Part shown: piece after piece, positions 1 through 6,781 of the stretch
Layout of the letters: each line of letters starts with the position of its first letter
How positions within the stretch are numbered: position 1 is the first letter of the stretch
From: CAYXST01 sp964472495
GTDB taxonomy: Bacteria > Patescibacteriota > Minisyncoccia > Portnoybacterales > UBA2143
Length of the DNA: 15,192 nucleotides
Reading direction: 5' to 3'
Assembly: GCA_964472495.1 (NCBI GenBank)
Contig: CAYYLD010000014.1
Coordinates: 1-15,192, forward strand
Program-made: the position numbers and the translations under genes
Notes under the pieces: model-generated
The model's database searches: none
What the model was told of the DNA's origin: nothing
The model's input: only the letters and a program-made list of their open reading frames with translations

Positions 1-1505
1 CCGCTTTTGAACTTTCCGGCCGCGGCTGTTCTGGAAAGTTCTTGGTGTTTTTTTAATTCCTCATTAAACTCCTTTGTTAGTCTTTCTACCTCAAGATCAT
101 CTAAATCCGTCCTCCTATTTTTCAGTTCTTCCAAAGACAATTCTAAAGGAAACCCAAAAGTCTGATAAAGATCAAATAGCCATTTCCCGGTTATGTTTTG
201 TGGTGTAAATCCTTGGAATCCATTAATTGGCGAAAGATCCTGAGGTTGATATTTCCCACTTCGCGGCAAGATAGAAACCTTTATTTCTCTATTCAAAATT
301 GTTAATCCCTTTTCTAACGTCTTTTTAAATTTAGTCTCCTCTTCATCTAAATTATTTAGAACAAAATCCTTATTCCTTTCCAACTCCGGATAAATATCTT
401 TATAATCTTCAATCACCACTTTGGCTACTTCTTTGGTCCATAAATCATTTTTAATTTCCAATTGGCGGCCGTATCTAACGGCCCGCCGAATTAAACGGCG
501 AACCATGTAACCCTGGTCAAGATTGGAAGGAACAATCCCTTTGTCGTCCGCCATAATAAAAGTAGCTGCTTTAATATGGTCAGCTATTATCTCAAAAGCC
601 TCCGTATTTTTCTTATATCCTTTACTGTCTGAAAGTTCTTCAATTTTTCTCAGTATATTGATAAATAAATCCATTTCAAAGACATTGTTTTTTCCTTCGG
701 AAACCATGGCCATTCTTTCTAATCCCCCGCCAAAATCAACGTTTTTCTGCGGCAGGGGTTCAAATCCTTTCTCGGTTTTGACAAATTCCATAAAAACATT
801 GTTGCCTATCTCAATAAATCTCCCGCAATCGCAATTAACGTGGCAGGGCATATCTTTAAATTTGGAATTTTCATGTCTCTTTAAATCCGCCCCCAAATCG
901 TAAAACATTTCTGAATCAGGTCCGCCCGGCTCGCCCATCGGCATATTGGCCGGAATCCCGGAACGAGACCACCAGTTCTTCTTGTCGCCATAATAAAAAA
1001 TGCGGCCATCCCCCATTCCGTTTTCTTCGGCAAAATCAACGTCCTTAGCTTTAATTCCATTTTTTTCAAAAAGTTTTTTCCAAATCTCAACCGATTCTTT
1101 GTCTCTTTCTATACCGATTTCCTTGTTCCCCCGGTAAACCGTGACATAGATTTTATTTGGATCCAGTTTTAATTCCTGAATAAGAAACTCCCATATCCAA
1201 AGAAGTTGTTCTTTTTTAAAATAATCACCCAAAGACCAATTACCCAGCATTTCAAAAAAGGTGGTATGATGACTATCGCCCACTTCTTCTATATCCTCTG
1301 ACCGAAATGACTTTTGAGAATTAACCAAACGATTTCCTTGAGGATGTTTTTCGCCTAAAAGGTAAGGAATTAACGGCTGCATTCCAGAACCGACAAACAA
1401 AGAAGTCGGGTCGTTTTCCGGAATTAAAGAAGCGCTGGGCAAAACAGCGTGGTCTTTGGACTTGAAAAAATCCAGGAATTTTTGGCGTAATTCTTGCGAA
1501 GTCAT
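1..1505 (-). CDS. alaS: Alanyl-tRNA synthetase, N-terminal part (cut by window edge)
   Basis: Charges tRNA-Ala with alanine in the cytoplasm. The minus-strand frame is open from ATG at 1505 to the window edge (501 codons, no stop); full AlaRS is usually near 870 residues, so the editing and C-Ala parts lie outside. Class II features are clear: FRSEDIEEVGD and FFEMLGNWSLGDYF (about 67-96), the motif 3 region VDFGGGLERMAM (256-267), and the tRNA-recognition stretch ADHIKAATF...GYMVRRLIRRAVRYGR. A stretch near the end resembles the usual LYDTYGFPLDL segment (LYQTFGFPLEL). The usual MGDTGPCGPCSE stretch is replaced by MPMGEPGGPDSEMFYD (188-203), followed by a Cys cluster C221-x3-C225-x-C227. No Shine-Dalgarno precedes ATG; a good -10 box lies 6 nt upstream, pointing to a leaderless message. 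Identity is certain; only the 3' end is missing. Confidence 0.96.
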   Translation of the reverse strand, partial: MTSQELRQKFLDFFKSKDHAVLPSASLIPENDPTSLFVGSGMQPLIPYLLGEKHPQGNRLVNSQKSFRSEDIEEVGDSHHTTFFEMLGNWSLGDYFKKEQLLWIWEFLIQELKLDPNKIYVTVYRGNKEIGIERDKESVEIWKKLFEKNGIKAKDVDFAEENGMGDGRIFYYGDKKNWWSRSGIPANMPMGEPGGPDSEMFYDLGADLKRHENSKFKDMPCHVNCDCGRFIEIGNNVFMEFVKTEKGFEPLPQKNVDFGGGLERMAMVSEGKNNVFEMDLFINILRKIEELSDSKGYKKNTEAFEIIADHIKAATFIMADDKGIVPSNLDQGYMVRRLIRRAVRYGRQLEIKNDLWTKEVAKVVIEDYKDIYPELERNKDFVLNNLDEEETKFKKTLEKGLTILNREIKVSILPRSGKYQPQDLSPINGFQGFTPQNITGKWLFDLYQTFGFPLELSLEELKNRRTDLDDLEVERLTKEFNEELKKHQELSRTAAAGKFKS

Positions 1506-1511
1506 ATTAAC

Positions 1512-1540
1512 ATAATAGCTTGATTGCTTTTTTCTGACAA
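1512..1540 (-). promoter_or_regulatory. alaS promoter, apparently leaderless
   Basis: Read on the minus strand, TTGTCA (1540-1535), a 17-nt spacer, and TATTAT (1517-1512), each 5/6 to the sigma-70 consensus. Only GTTAAT separates the -10 box from the alaS ATG at 1505, so transcription should start at or within a base or two of the start codon. Confidence 0.72.
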
Positions 1541-1560
1541 GGTTTCCTGCATCCGTCAGC

Positions 1561-1659
1561 GGGGCGTCCCTTTTTACTACATGAGGATCACGCCCTCGCC
1601 AAAGGCGAGGACGTGTCCGAAAGGGCGACCCTTTGGGGCGTAGTAAAAAGGGATGCCCC
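1561..1659. repeat. Cloverleaf-like hairpin repeat, family copy 1
   Basis: The outer arms GGGGCGTCCCTTTTTACTAC (1561-1580) and 1640-1659 are reverse complements except for one base that would be a G-U pair in RNA. Inside sit two further hairpins: CCTCGCC-AAA-GGCGAGG (1594-1610), extended by an imperfect GGATCACG/CGTGTCC pair, and AAAGGG-CGA-CCCTTT (1620-1634). The left arm is identical over 20 nt to the element at 15144-15163, and the inner TGTCCGAAAGGGCGA recurs inside secA at 13078-13092. There is no coding potential and no T-run, so it is not a plain terminator. Confidence 0.85.
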
Positions 1660-1690
1660 GGGTAGTCTTTTCGATTGGGGATAATTTTTC

Positions 1691-1719
1691 TTGACAGGCC
1701 TTGAAAACTAAGATAAACT
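1691..1719 (+). promoter_or_regulatory. Plus-strand promoter of small ORF unit
   Basis: TTGACA (1691-1696), a 17-nt spacer, and TAAACT (1714-1719). The -35 is a perfect consensus and spacing is ideal. It points away from alaS into the short unit that ends at the terminator at 1978-2014; the predicted transcript is about 280-290 nt. Confidence 0.78.
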
Positions 1720-1801
1720 AAAAATAAGTTCTCTTTCTTTAGCCAGGCGGGATGGGCTTGCTTGGTGGTTAACCGATCGTAACACCATAATGGAGGATGC
1801 C

Positions 1802-1915
1802 ATGCATAAAGTAATTTTTACCGAGCACGCTCGCGCTCCAAGCAACGGTTTACAGGAAAATTTCCACAGTATCGCTGCCACCGGTCACCTGGGTCCTCGG
1901 CGCCGGCACAAGTAA
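1802..1915 (+). CDS. Small hypothetical protein, 37 aa (or leader peptide / sRNA-borne ORF)
   Basis: ATG at 1802 lies 5 nt after a strong GGAGG (1792-1796), inside a unit that has its own consensus promoter and a textbook terminator. The frame encodes 37 residues starting MHKVIFTEHARAPSNG and ending GPRRRHK, stop TAA 1913-1915. It has no hydrophobic segment, a His/Arg-rich tail and no family I recognise. The leader contains a small hairpin (GGTG...CACC, 1765-1787) just before the Shine-Dalgarno. The unit could also be a structured small RNA in which the ORF is incidental, but promoter, Shine-Dalgarno, ORF and terminator in that order favour a translated small protein. Confidence 0.5.
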   Translation: MHKVIFTEHARAPSNGLQENFHSIAATGHLGPRRRHK

Positions 1916-1977
1916 CCGCCCACGTTAATTGTCCGGGCTAAGGCAAAAAAAATGCGGACAAAGTTCCGCAACCACAC

Positions 1978-2014
1978 GAGGTTCTCAATCTTTAACAGAG
2001 AACCTCTTTTTTTT
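1978..2014 (+). terminator. Rho-independent terminator of the 37-aa unit
   Basis: Perfect 9-bp stem GAGGTTCTC (1978-1986) / GAGAACCTC (1998-2006) with an 11-nt loop, followed by eight T (2007-2014) on the plus strand. Confidence 0.88.
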
Positions 2015-2095
2015 ATCCCCAGAGTTTTTAGAGAGGCAAAGACAAGCTAAGAGCGATTTCTCAAAAGAAACCGTCTATATCTCTTTTATTTTGAG

Positions 2096-2155
2096 GGCGT
2101 CCCTCGGAATAATTTTTAGTTCCCGAGGCATTTCCTGAAATGACGCCTTTTTTTT
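2096..2155 (+). terminator. Second plus-strand terminator-like hairpin
   Basis: GGCGTC (2096-2101) pairs with GACGCC (2142-2147), with CCTCGG (2102-2107) / CCGAGG (2123-2128) nested inside, followed by eight T (2148-2155) on the plus strand. It lies at the 3' end of the minus-strand membrane protein gene, where it gives an A-run rather than a T-run, so it appears to stop plus-strand read-through. The GGGCGTCCC core resembles the dispersed hairpin family. Confidence 0.65.
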
Positions 2156-2408
2156 ATTCTTCTGGTGTTTTGACAAAAATATTGTAAAGCCAGGCGAAAA
2201 TCCAACCGCCGATAAAACCATCAACAAATCCGTAAATTAAACCGATAACGGCTCCTAAATAACTAATCGAATAGCCGAAATAAAATTGTTCTAAAAGAAT
2301 CAGCGTATTACCACCGCCCCGCCAAAGTACCCAAAGAGTTATTACGAAAATAGCCATTCCCCAAATAATACCGCAGGCCAAGGCAAAGGCCTTTTTATTC
2401 AGCTTCAT
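2154..2408 (-). CDS. Small two-helix membrane protein (holin-annotated type), 84 aa
   Basis: An integral membrane protein with two hydrophobic helices, roughly residues 8-30 (AFALACGIIWGMAIF...) and 46-76 (LGAVIGLIYGFVDGFIGGWIFAWLY), Gly-rich, with short charged ends. The pattern KAFALACGIIWG...GFVDGFIGGWIFAWLYN matches small proteins often labelled bacteriophage holin or as a DUF in databases; that label is from memory and functionally unproven. The ATG is preceded by GGGGGTG (2422-2416) 7 nt upstream, one of the better Shine-Dalgarno sites on the minus strand here. It starts 17 nt after the ATPase stop, so it is very likely the last gene of that operon and may be a membrane accessory of the translocase. 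Confidence 0.82.
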   Translation of the reverse strand: MKLNKKAFALACGIIWGMAIFVITLWVLWRGGGNTLILLEQFYFGYSISYLGAVIGLIYGFVDGFIGGWIFAWLYNIFVKTPEE

Positions 2409-2425
2409 TTATTTTCACCCCCTTT

Positions 2426-4075
2426 CTATTCTTTATTATTTTTTTCCTTTGCCAGATTATCTAATGATTCCTCTAAGGTTTTTCTCAAATCTTCTAAATT
2501 AACTTGTTTTCGTTTTCTCTCTCCTTTGAAAGAAATAGGTTCTTTCTTAGTCGCTTCTTCCAAAGAAATTCCCTGACCTGCTGGCTCAATTATCTTTGGT
2601 TGACCTTGTCGAATAATTGACTGGCGATTAGGAAATTTTTGGATTGACGGATTTCTTCGCCTGTTCTTTTCTAAGCATTCCGGACAATAAACCGGTCTGA
2701 CTCCATCCGGTTTAAAACCGACCTGAATTTTTTTGCCGCATTCGGAACAAACTGCTTCAAAAGTCGGCGGAGCACCTCTCTTCTTAGTTTCCTTCTCTAT
2801 CTCAATAACACCGCTCCATTTAGCAATCTTTTCCTCTATTTCTTGCCGGCCAGTAGCGTAACGTTCCCGAGAAATCTTAATAATTTTTTCTCGGTGGCTT
2901 TCGGCTGGTTTATCAAAAGGAGGTAAGGTGCCTGCTGAAAAAGGCCGTGAAGCCACTCCGTCAATCATTAATTTCAAATAAATCTGGGCGAAATTTAAAT
3001 TAACTAAATCCTGAATGTTAAATTCAGGGGCCAGCTCCTTCTCTAAAAATTCGGCGTCTTGGGCACCAACCCGAAAAGTAACCAAGGTACCAATGTTGCC
3101 AAAAACAGCATCTCTGACTGTCTCTTCCATTTGAGTAATATATTGATGAGCCAAGATTAAATCAAGACGATATTTACGTGCTTCGGATAAAATATTGGCA
3201 AAAGCTTCAGTGGCAAAGTTTTGAAACTCGTCAACATAAAGATAAAAGTCCCGCCGCTCCTCTTCTGGAATATCAACCCGGGACATAGCCGCTAACTGCA
3301 ATCTGGTAATGAGCATCGCTCCCAGAAGAGCCGAATTGTCTTCACCGACCAATCCTTTAGAAAGATTCATAATCAAAATCTTGCCCTCATCCATCGCTTT
3401 CCTAATATCAATGGCTGACCTGGTCTGGCCGACGATGTTCCTGATTAAAGGACTGGTCAAAAACTGACCGACTTTGTTCTGAATAGGAGCCACCGCTTCG
3501 GCCATAAAACGGTCAGGGTATTTGGTAAACTCTTCTAACCAAAAACTTTTGATCACCGGGTCTTCGATTTTTTCAACCACTTTATTCCGATAGGCCTTAT
3601 CGACTAATATTCTCATAATCCCCAAAAGAGTTGAACCGGGATATTCTAAAAGGGCCAAGATGGCGTTGCGGAGTACGTATTCCAAACGCGGTCCCCAGGT
3701 CTCGGCCCAGATTTTTTTAAAAACACCGACCAAACCCGAAGCGACTAAATGCCGATGCTCTGGATCAACCTTTTCAATAACATTAAAAGCAATGGGATAA
3801 CTCAAATCAGCCGGATTGAAATAAATAACATCGTTAATTCTTGAAGGAGGAACAAAATCCAACATTTTTTGGGCAAACTCGCCATGCGGGTCAACTACCC
3901 CAATACCCCGGCCTGACTGAATGTCCTGGACAGCCATATTCTCCAAAAGAGTGGTTTTGCCCATGCCGGTCTTACCAATAACGTAAAAATGTCTTCGCCG
4001 GTCATGGTTTTTAATGCCGAATTGACGACGTTGGTTACGAAAATTGGTTTCAGCAAAAAGATTGATATCTCCCAT
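2426..4075 (-). CDS. VirD4/TraG-like AAA+ ATPase with C-terminal zinc ribbon
   Basis: A P-loop ATPase of the FtsK/HerA/VirD4 superfamily, the class that pumps DNA or couples substrates to type IV secretion channels. The Walker A region is GKTGMGKTT (34-42), DPHGEF follows at 62-67, Walker B is FYLYVDEFQNF (277-287) and the AHQY sensor-like motif is at 309-312, resembling the TraM-recognition region of TraD/TraG proteins. A four-Cys zinc ribbon follows: C443, C446, C464, C467, with PVYCPEC at the second knuckle. The tail is charged, with KGERKRK and a predicted coiled end. There is no N-terminal membrane helix; the upstream neighbour, whose stop is 6 nt away, provides the membrane segments and probably acts as its anchor. 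No Shine-Dalgarno is visible. It could be conjugation machinery or a chromosome or competence DNA pump. Confidence 0.9.
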   Translation of the reverse strand: MGDINLFAETNFRNQRRQFGIKNHDRRRHFYVIGKTGMGKTTLLENMAVQDIQSGRGIGVVDPHGEFAQKMLDFVPPSRINDVIYFNPADLSYPIAFNVIEKVDPEHRHLVASGLVGVFKKIWAETWGPRLEYVLRNAILALLEYPGSTLLGIMRILVDKAYRNKVVEKIEDPVIKSFWLEEFTKYPDRFMAEAVAPIQNKVGQFLTSPLIRNIVGQTRSAIDIRKAMDEGKILIMNLSKGLVGEDNSALLGAMLITRLQLAAMSRVDIPEEERRDFYLYVDEFQNFATEAFANILSEARKYRLDLILAHQYITQMEETVRDAVFGNIGTLVTFRVGAQDAEFLEKELAPEFNIQDLVNLNFAQIYLKLMIDGVASRPFSAGTLPPFDKPAESHREKIIKISRERYATGRQEIEEKIAKWSGVIEIEKETKKRGAPPTFEAVCSECGKKIQVGFKPDGVRPVYCPECLEKNRRRNPSIQKFPNRQSIIRQGQPKIIEPAGQGISLEEATKKEPISFKGERKRKQVNLEDLRKTLEESLDNLAKEKNNKE

Positions 4076-4081
4076 AAAAAA

Positions 4082-5452
4082 TTATCCGGTAGGCAAGCCA
4101 GCAGGTGGTTCTCCTTTTTTGGCTTCTACCTTAGGGGTCATCGGCGCTTTGACCATCGCTCCCGGATAGTGATAAACGGTAGCTAACTCTTCGATATTGA
4201 AAACAAAGGGCTGGCTACGAATAAAAAACCAATTGAGAATCGGTAAGCGCTCAAAGAAAAACGGCTTGAGATATTTAATTACCGTTGAATGCTGGACAAA
4301 ATCCCTTTTACGGTAGGCAGCTAAGATTTTCCTCTTACGATAGCTTTCCCGCGACTTTTTCAATTGAATCTGGTAATCAATTTTAGTAGTTATTTTTTTA
4401 CTCGGTTTAAAGCCATTAAGATCTTCTGTATTAAATTGTTTATAGCAACCAATAACGGCAGATACATTAGGTTTAGAGAAAATATCAGTCGGAGCTAAAT
4501 AAACAAACCTAATCACCGTCTCAAAAGCGATCTTAGCAATGTTTTCCTCCAAAGCAGTCAGAACATCTTTCTCGGATTTGGTCATCCAATCTAAAGGATT
4601 AATTTTCTTTTTTTCTTCTTCAGTTCCGCTTATTGACGGCGGCCCAGCCAAGAGAAGGTAAATTTGTTCTTTACTGACATCTTTCCAAGCCCTGGCTTCT
4701 TTCCTTAATTCGCCGGGCGCTCGCTCAATAGCCCGGTCAAGCAGTTTATCTCTTAATTTCTCACCAGATTTTCTCCAGTCATTCATGACTGGCCGAACTA
4801 ATGTCTGAACCCAAATATTTTCTCCATCTTTTAGCTTAGCCATCACCTCCAGCAAAGAGGCAATGGGGTCAATCCGCTGTTCTTCCAAAATAAGACCCCT
4901 TTCAAAAGATTCATAGGTCCGAATAGGGTAAGCATCTTCTTTAACCAGAACCAATTCTGTCCCCCATAAATCATAATCCGAGTTAGGGATATCGGCCGGA
5001 ACCGATTGAACATAATCATTAACCTGATTGATTTCCGCCTCGGGATATTGAGCATAAACATGGGCTTCGACTAAATCCCGATACATTTCTAAGGTTCGGA
5101 TAAAAAAATGGATTTCGCCGCCCTGACTAACTAATTCTAAACCAAACCATTCCTGAACTTCGCCTTTTAAATTTTTTTCTTTCCAGTTAGGCGTTCGCTG
5201 GGCACCGTGAAGTCCGGCAAAAAATTGCTCTGTGGCCCGAGGCGTCTTTTTGATTTCAGCCGGCGGTTTTACCTCTAAAAGAACCCAATTCATCCTTTGA
5301 ATAAATTTTTGGCGGGCGCTTTTTAACCAAAGCCCTTTGGCTAAGAAAAAAAGAATCAGCGGTAGATAAATCCACCAAAGGGATAATAAAAACCCTCCGA
5401 TGTAATAAAGCGCCGTCAAGAAAGCAAGGATAATCTGCAAAGATGTAGGCAT
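4082..5452 (-). CDS. Membrane-anchored partner protein of the VirD4-like ATPase
   Basis: 456 residues. The N-terminus carries two closely spaced hydrophobic helices (about 6-27 and 28-43), followed by a long soluble cytoplasmic-type domain with the conserved-looking blocks FFAGLHG (77-83), GGEIHFFIRT (111-120), YRDLVEAHVYAQYPEAE (124-140), and a C-terminal YRKRKILAAYRKRD basic patch. I do not recognise a named function; proteins of this design sit next to TraG/VirD4-like ATPases in Patescibacteria and may correspond to the membrane part of a type IV-like apparatus. It is first in the three-gene operon. Its ATG is 2 nt from the end of the MITE-like palindrome at 5454-5616, which therefore supplies its whole upstream region. 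No Shine-Dalgarno is apparent. Confidence 0.85.
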   Translation of the reverse strand: MPTSLQIILAFLTALYYIGGFLLSLWWIYLPLILFFLAKGLWLKSARQKFIQRMNWVLLEVKPPAEIKKTPRATEQFFAGLHGAQRTPNWKEKNLKGEVQEWFGLELVSQGGEIHFFIRTLEMYRDLVEAHVYAQYPEAEINQVNDYVQSVPADIPNSDYDLWGTELVLVKEDAYPIRTYESFERGLILEEQRIDPIASLLEVMAKLKDGENIWVQTLVRPVMNDWRKSGEKLRDKLLDRAIERAPGELRKEARAWKDVSKEQIYLLLAGPPSISGTEEEKKKINPLDWMTKSEKDVLTALEENIAKIAFETVIRFVYLAPTDIFSKPNVSAVIGCYKQFNTEDLNGFKPSKKITTKIDYQIQLKKSRESYRKRKILAAYRKRDFVQHSTVIKYLKPFFFERLPILNWFFIRSQPFVFNIEELATVYHYPGAMVKAPMTPKVEAKKGEPPAGLPTG

Positions 5453-5453
5453 A

Positions 5454-5616
5454 AGACCTATTGCGAAATGATTTTTCGTTACGAAATTTGAAGATTTTGA
5501 GCGAAAATTATGAAGAGTGAGAAGGCGTATTTGAATAAAATAAGTTGACGAACTCTGAATAATTTGCAGCCAAAATATTCAAATTGCAGTAGAAAGGATT
5601 ATTTTGCAAGAGGTCT
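5454..5616. mobile_element. MITE-like near-palindromic element, 163 bp
   Basis: Arm 5454-5518 and the reverse complement of 5552-5616 align without gaps at about 47 of 65 positions, around a 33-nt loop. The ends are the most alike: AGACCTATTGCGAAAT at the left and AGACCTCTTGCAAAAT reading in from the right. It contains no ORF of note. The size, the terminal inverted repeats and the whole-length dyad symmetry fit a MITE or a large hairpin RNA element. It abuts the start codon of the 4082-5452 gene. Confidence 0.6.
5507..5535 (-). promoter_or_regulatory. Candidate promoter inside the palindromic element
   Basis: On the minus strand, TTCAAA (5535-5530), a 17-nt spacer, and CATAAT (5512-5507) would start RNA near 5500 and drive the three-gene VirD4-like operon. 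The match is moderate (4/6 and 5/6), and this AT-rich element could give such a match by chance. Confidence 0.38.
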
Positions 5617-5637
5617 ATAGATGAAAATTTAAATAAA

Positions 5638-6729
5638 TTATTTAACTAAAGTATATTTGCCTGTTTTATCTCGATTAAAATATTCCCGGTTTTGCAGATT
5701 AATCAGAACCGTATTTGGTTTAACTAAACGATTTTTTAAAACCTGATTTAAAACCTCTTCTTTAGTTAAGGACCCGTTTTCTTTTAATATTTGAATTAAA
5801 ATCTGACGAACCGTCCCCGGTTGATAACCCCATTCGCCTAAAGCATAAGTCCCCCGGCCAACCAAAATAAAACGACTATCTTTAATTAATTCATTATGAA
5901 CGGTTTGCGGCCGCGCCTGTCTTGCGGCAAGACGGACTTGCTTTGTTAGAGGCAAACCAAAATTAGCCAAAGACGAACCTAAACTGCTTTGATTAATTAA
6001 TTGGGCTACCTCTCTGAAATGCAAAGGCCGACCAGCTTCTTTAAAAATAATATAGGCCTTATCTTTGACTCCCCGCGGATTAATCTGGGGCCATTTATTC
6101 AAGCCAAAATGACCAAAATTATCTTGGTCAATTTGTTTAGTCGCGTCCAGATAAGAAAGGAGAGCTTTTTTAGCCAAAGAGAATTTTTTTTGTTTAAGAC
6201 AACTAAGAATGTAATTTAAGGAAACTGGCTCTTGTTTGTTTTCCAGTTCTTCAACTAAATAGCTAATCAGCCAGTCAGCTTTATCAGAGGCGATTAAGGA
6301 ATTAGTCCAAAAAGAGTAAAATTTGTCTGATTCGACAAAACGCCGATAGGGCTGGCCCAGGGTTAGAGCAAAGAAAAGAGCTCCCCGACTAGGATGAGGG
6401 TTTTTTTGGCTGGTTAGAGAGGTAAGCAATCTTTCTTCTCTGACTAAGCTGCCTTCCTGATTAAAGAAATTACTAATTGATTTAAAAACCGGCTCAAATA
6501 AGTTGGCTAAAGCTGGTTTTCTGAAATCAGAAAAAGCGGCTTCCTCCACTTGGCGAACCCGCTCCCTGGTGATGCCATATTTTTGACCAATTGCTTCTAA
6601 AGTCTGGCGCTGACCATCCTTTAATCCGAAACGTAAATTAATAATCTCTCGCGTCCGTTGATTACTAACATTATTGACTATTTGAGAAGCTAATTGTTCG
6701 TAACTTGATAAAGATGATCCCTTTGTCAT
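5638..6729 (-). CDS. Sigma-70 region 4 / HARE-HTH-like transcription regulator
   Basis: 363 residues with a DNA-binding N-terminus: the region-4-like helix-turn-helix, about 25-70, has NLRFGL, TLEAIGQKYGITRERVRQVE and is close to the promoter -35-binding module of sigma factors. No region 2 or 3 is present, so it is not a complete sigma factor. Residues about 220-300 resemble a HARE-HTH/RpoE-delta-type winged helix (KAYIIFKEAGRPLHFREVAQLI ... QTVHNELIKDSRF, VGRGTYALGEW), split by an extra segment of about 26 residues. A second winged-helix-like unit ends the protein (303-362). It likely contacts RNA polymerase or promoter DNA as an accessory factor. It has its own promoter directly after secF, with a leader of roughly a dozen nt and no Shine-Dalgarno. 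Confidence 0.85.
   Translation of the reverse strand: MTKGSSLSSYEQLASQIVNNVSNQRTREIINLRFGLKDGQRQTLEAIGQKYGITRERVRQVEEAAFSDFRKPALANLFEPVFKSISNFFNQEGSLVREERLLTSLTSQKNPHPSRGALFFALTLGQPYRRFVESDKFYSFWTNSLIASDKADWLISYLVEELENKQEPVSLNYILSCLKQKKFSLAKKALLSYLDATKQIDQDNFGHFGLNKWPQINPRGVKDKAYIIFKEAGRPLHFREVAQLINQSSLGSSLANFGLPLTKQVRLAARQARPQTVHNELIKDSRFILVGRGTYALGEWGYQPGTVRQILIQILKENGSLTKEEVLNQVLKNRLVKPNTVLINLQNREYFNRDKTGKYTLVK
5919..5933. repeat. Short palindrome within the regulator gene
   Basis: GTCTTGC-G-GCAAGAC, 7-bp arms. It falls in the extra segment (about residues 262-273, VRLAARQARP) that interrupts the HARE-like domain, so it may be a small in-frame palindromic insertion. Confidence 0.5.
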
Positions 6730-6747
6730 ATGTTTATCTTTATTCTT

Positions 6748-6776
6748 AATTTAACACACTATCATATAGACGTCAA
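6748..6776 (-). promoter_or_regulatory. Promoter of the sigma-like regulator gene
   Basis: On the minus strand, TTGACG (6776-6771), a 17-nt spacer, and TAAATT (6753-6748). The start site should fall near 6741, leaving a leader of only about 12 nt before ATG 6729. The -35 lies 6 nt past the secF stop, so the regulator can be transcribed apart from secDF. Confidence 0.68.
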
Positions 6777-6781
6777 CCCTT

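Noticed and set aside
523..903. Plus-strand 126-codon frame opposite alaS
   Set aside because: Antisense shadow of a conserved alaS region without start signals.
1727..2006. Plus-strand unit as tmRNA, RNase P RNA or SRP RNA
   Set aside because: GTCCGGGCT at 1931-1939 recalls RNase P RNA, but the remaining conserved elements are missing, and no tRNA-like end or SRP tetraloop is present.
1929..2138. 69-codon plus-strand frame
   Set aside because: It starts at TTG with no Shine-Dalgarno and runs through a strong terminator hairpin and T-run.
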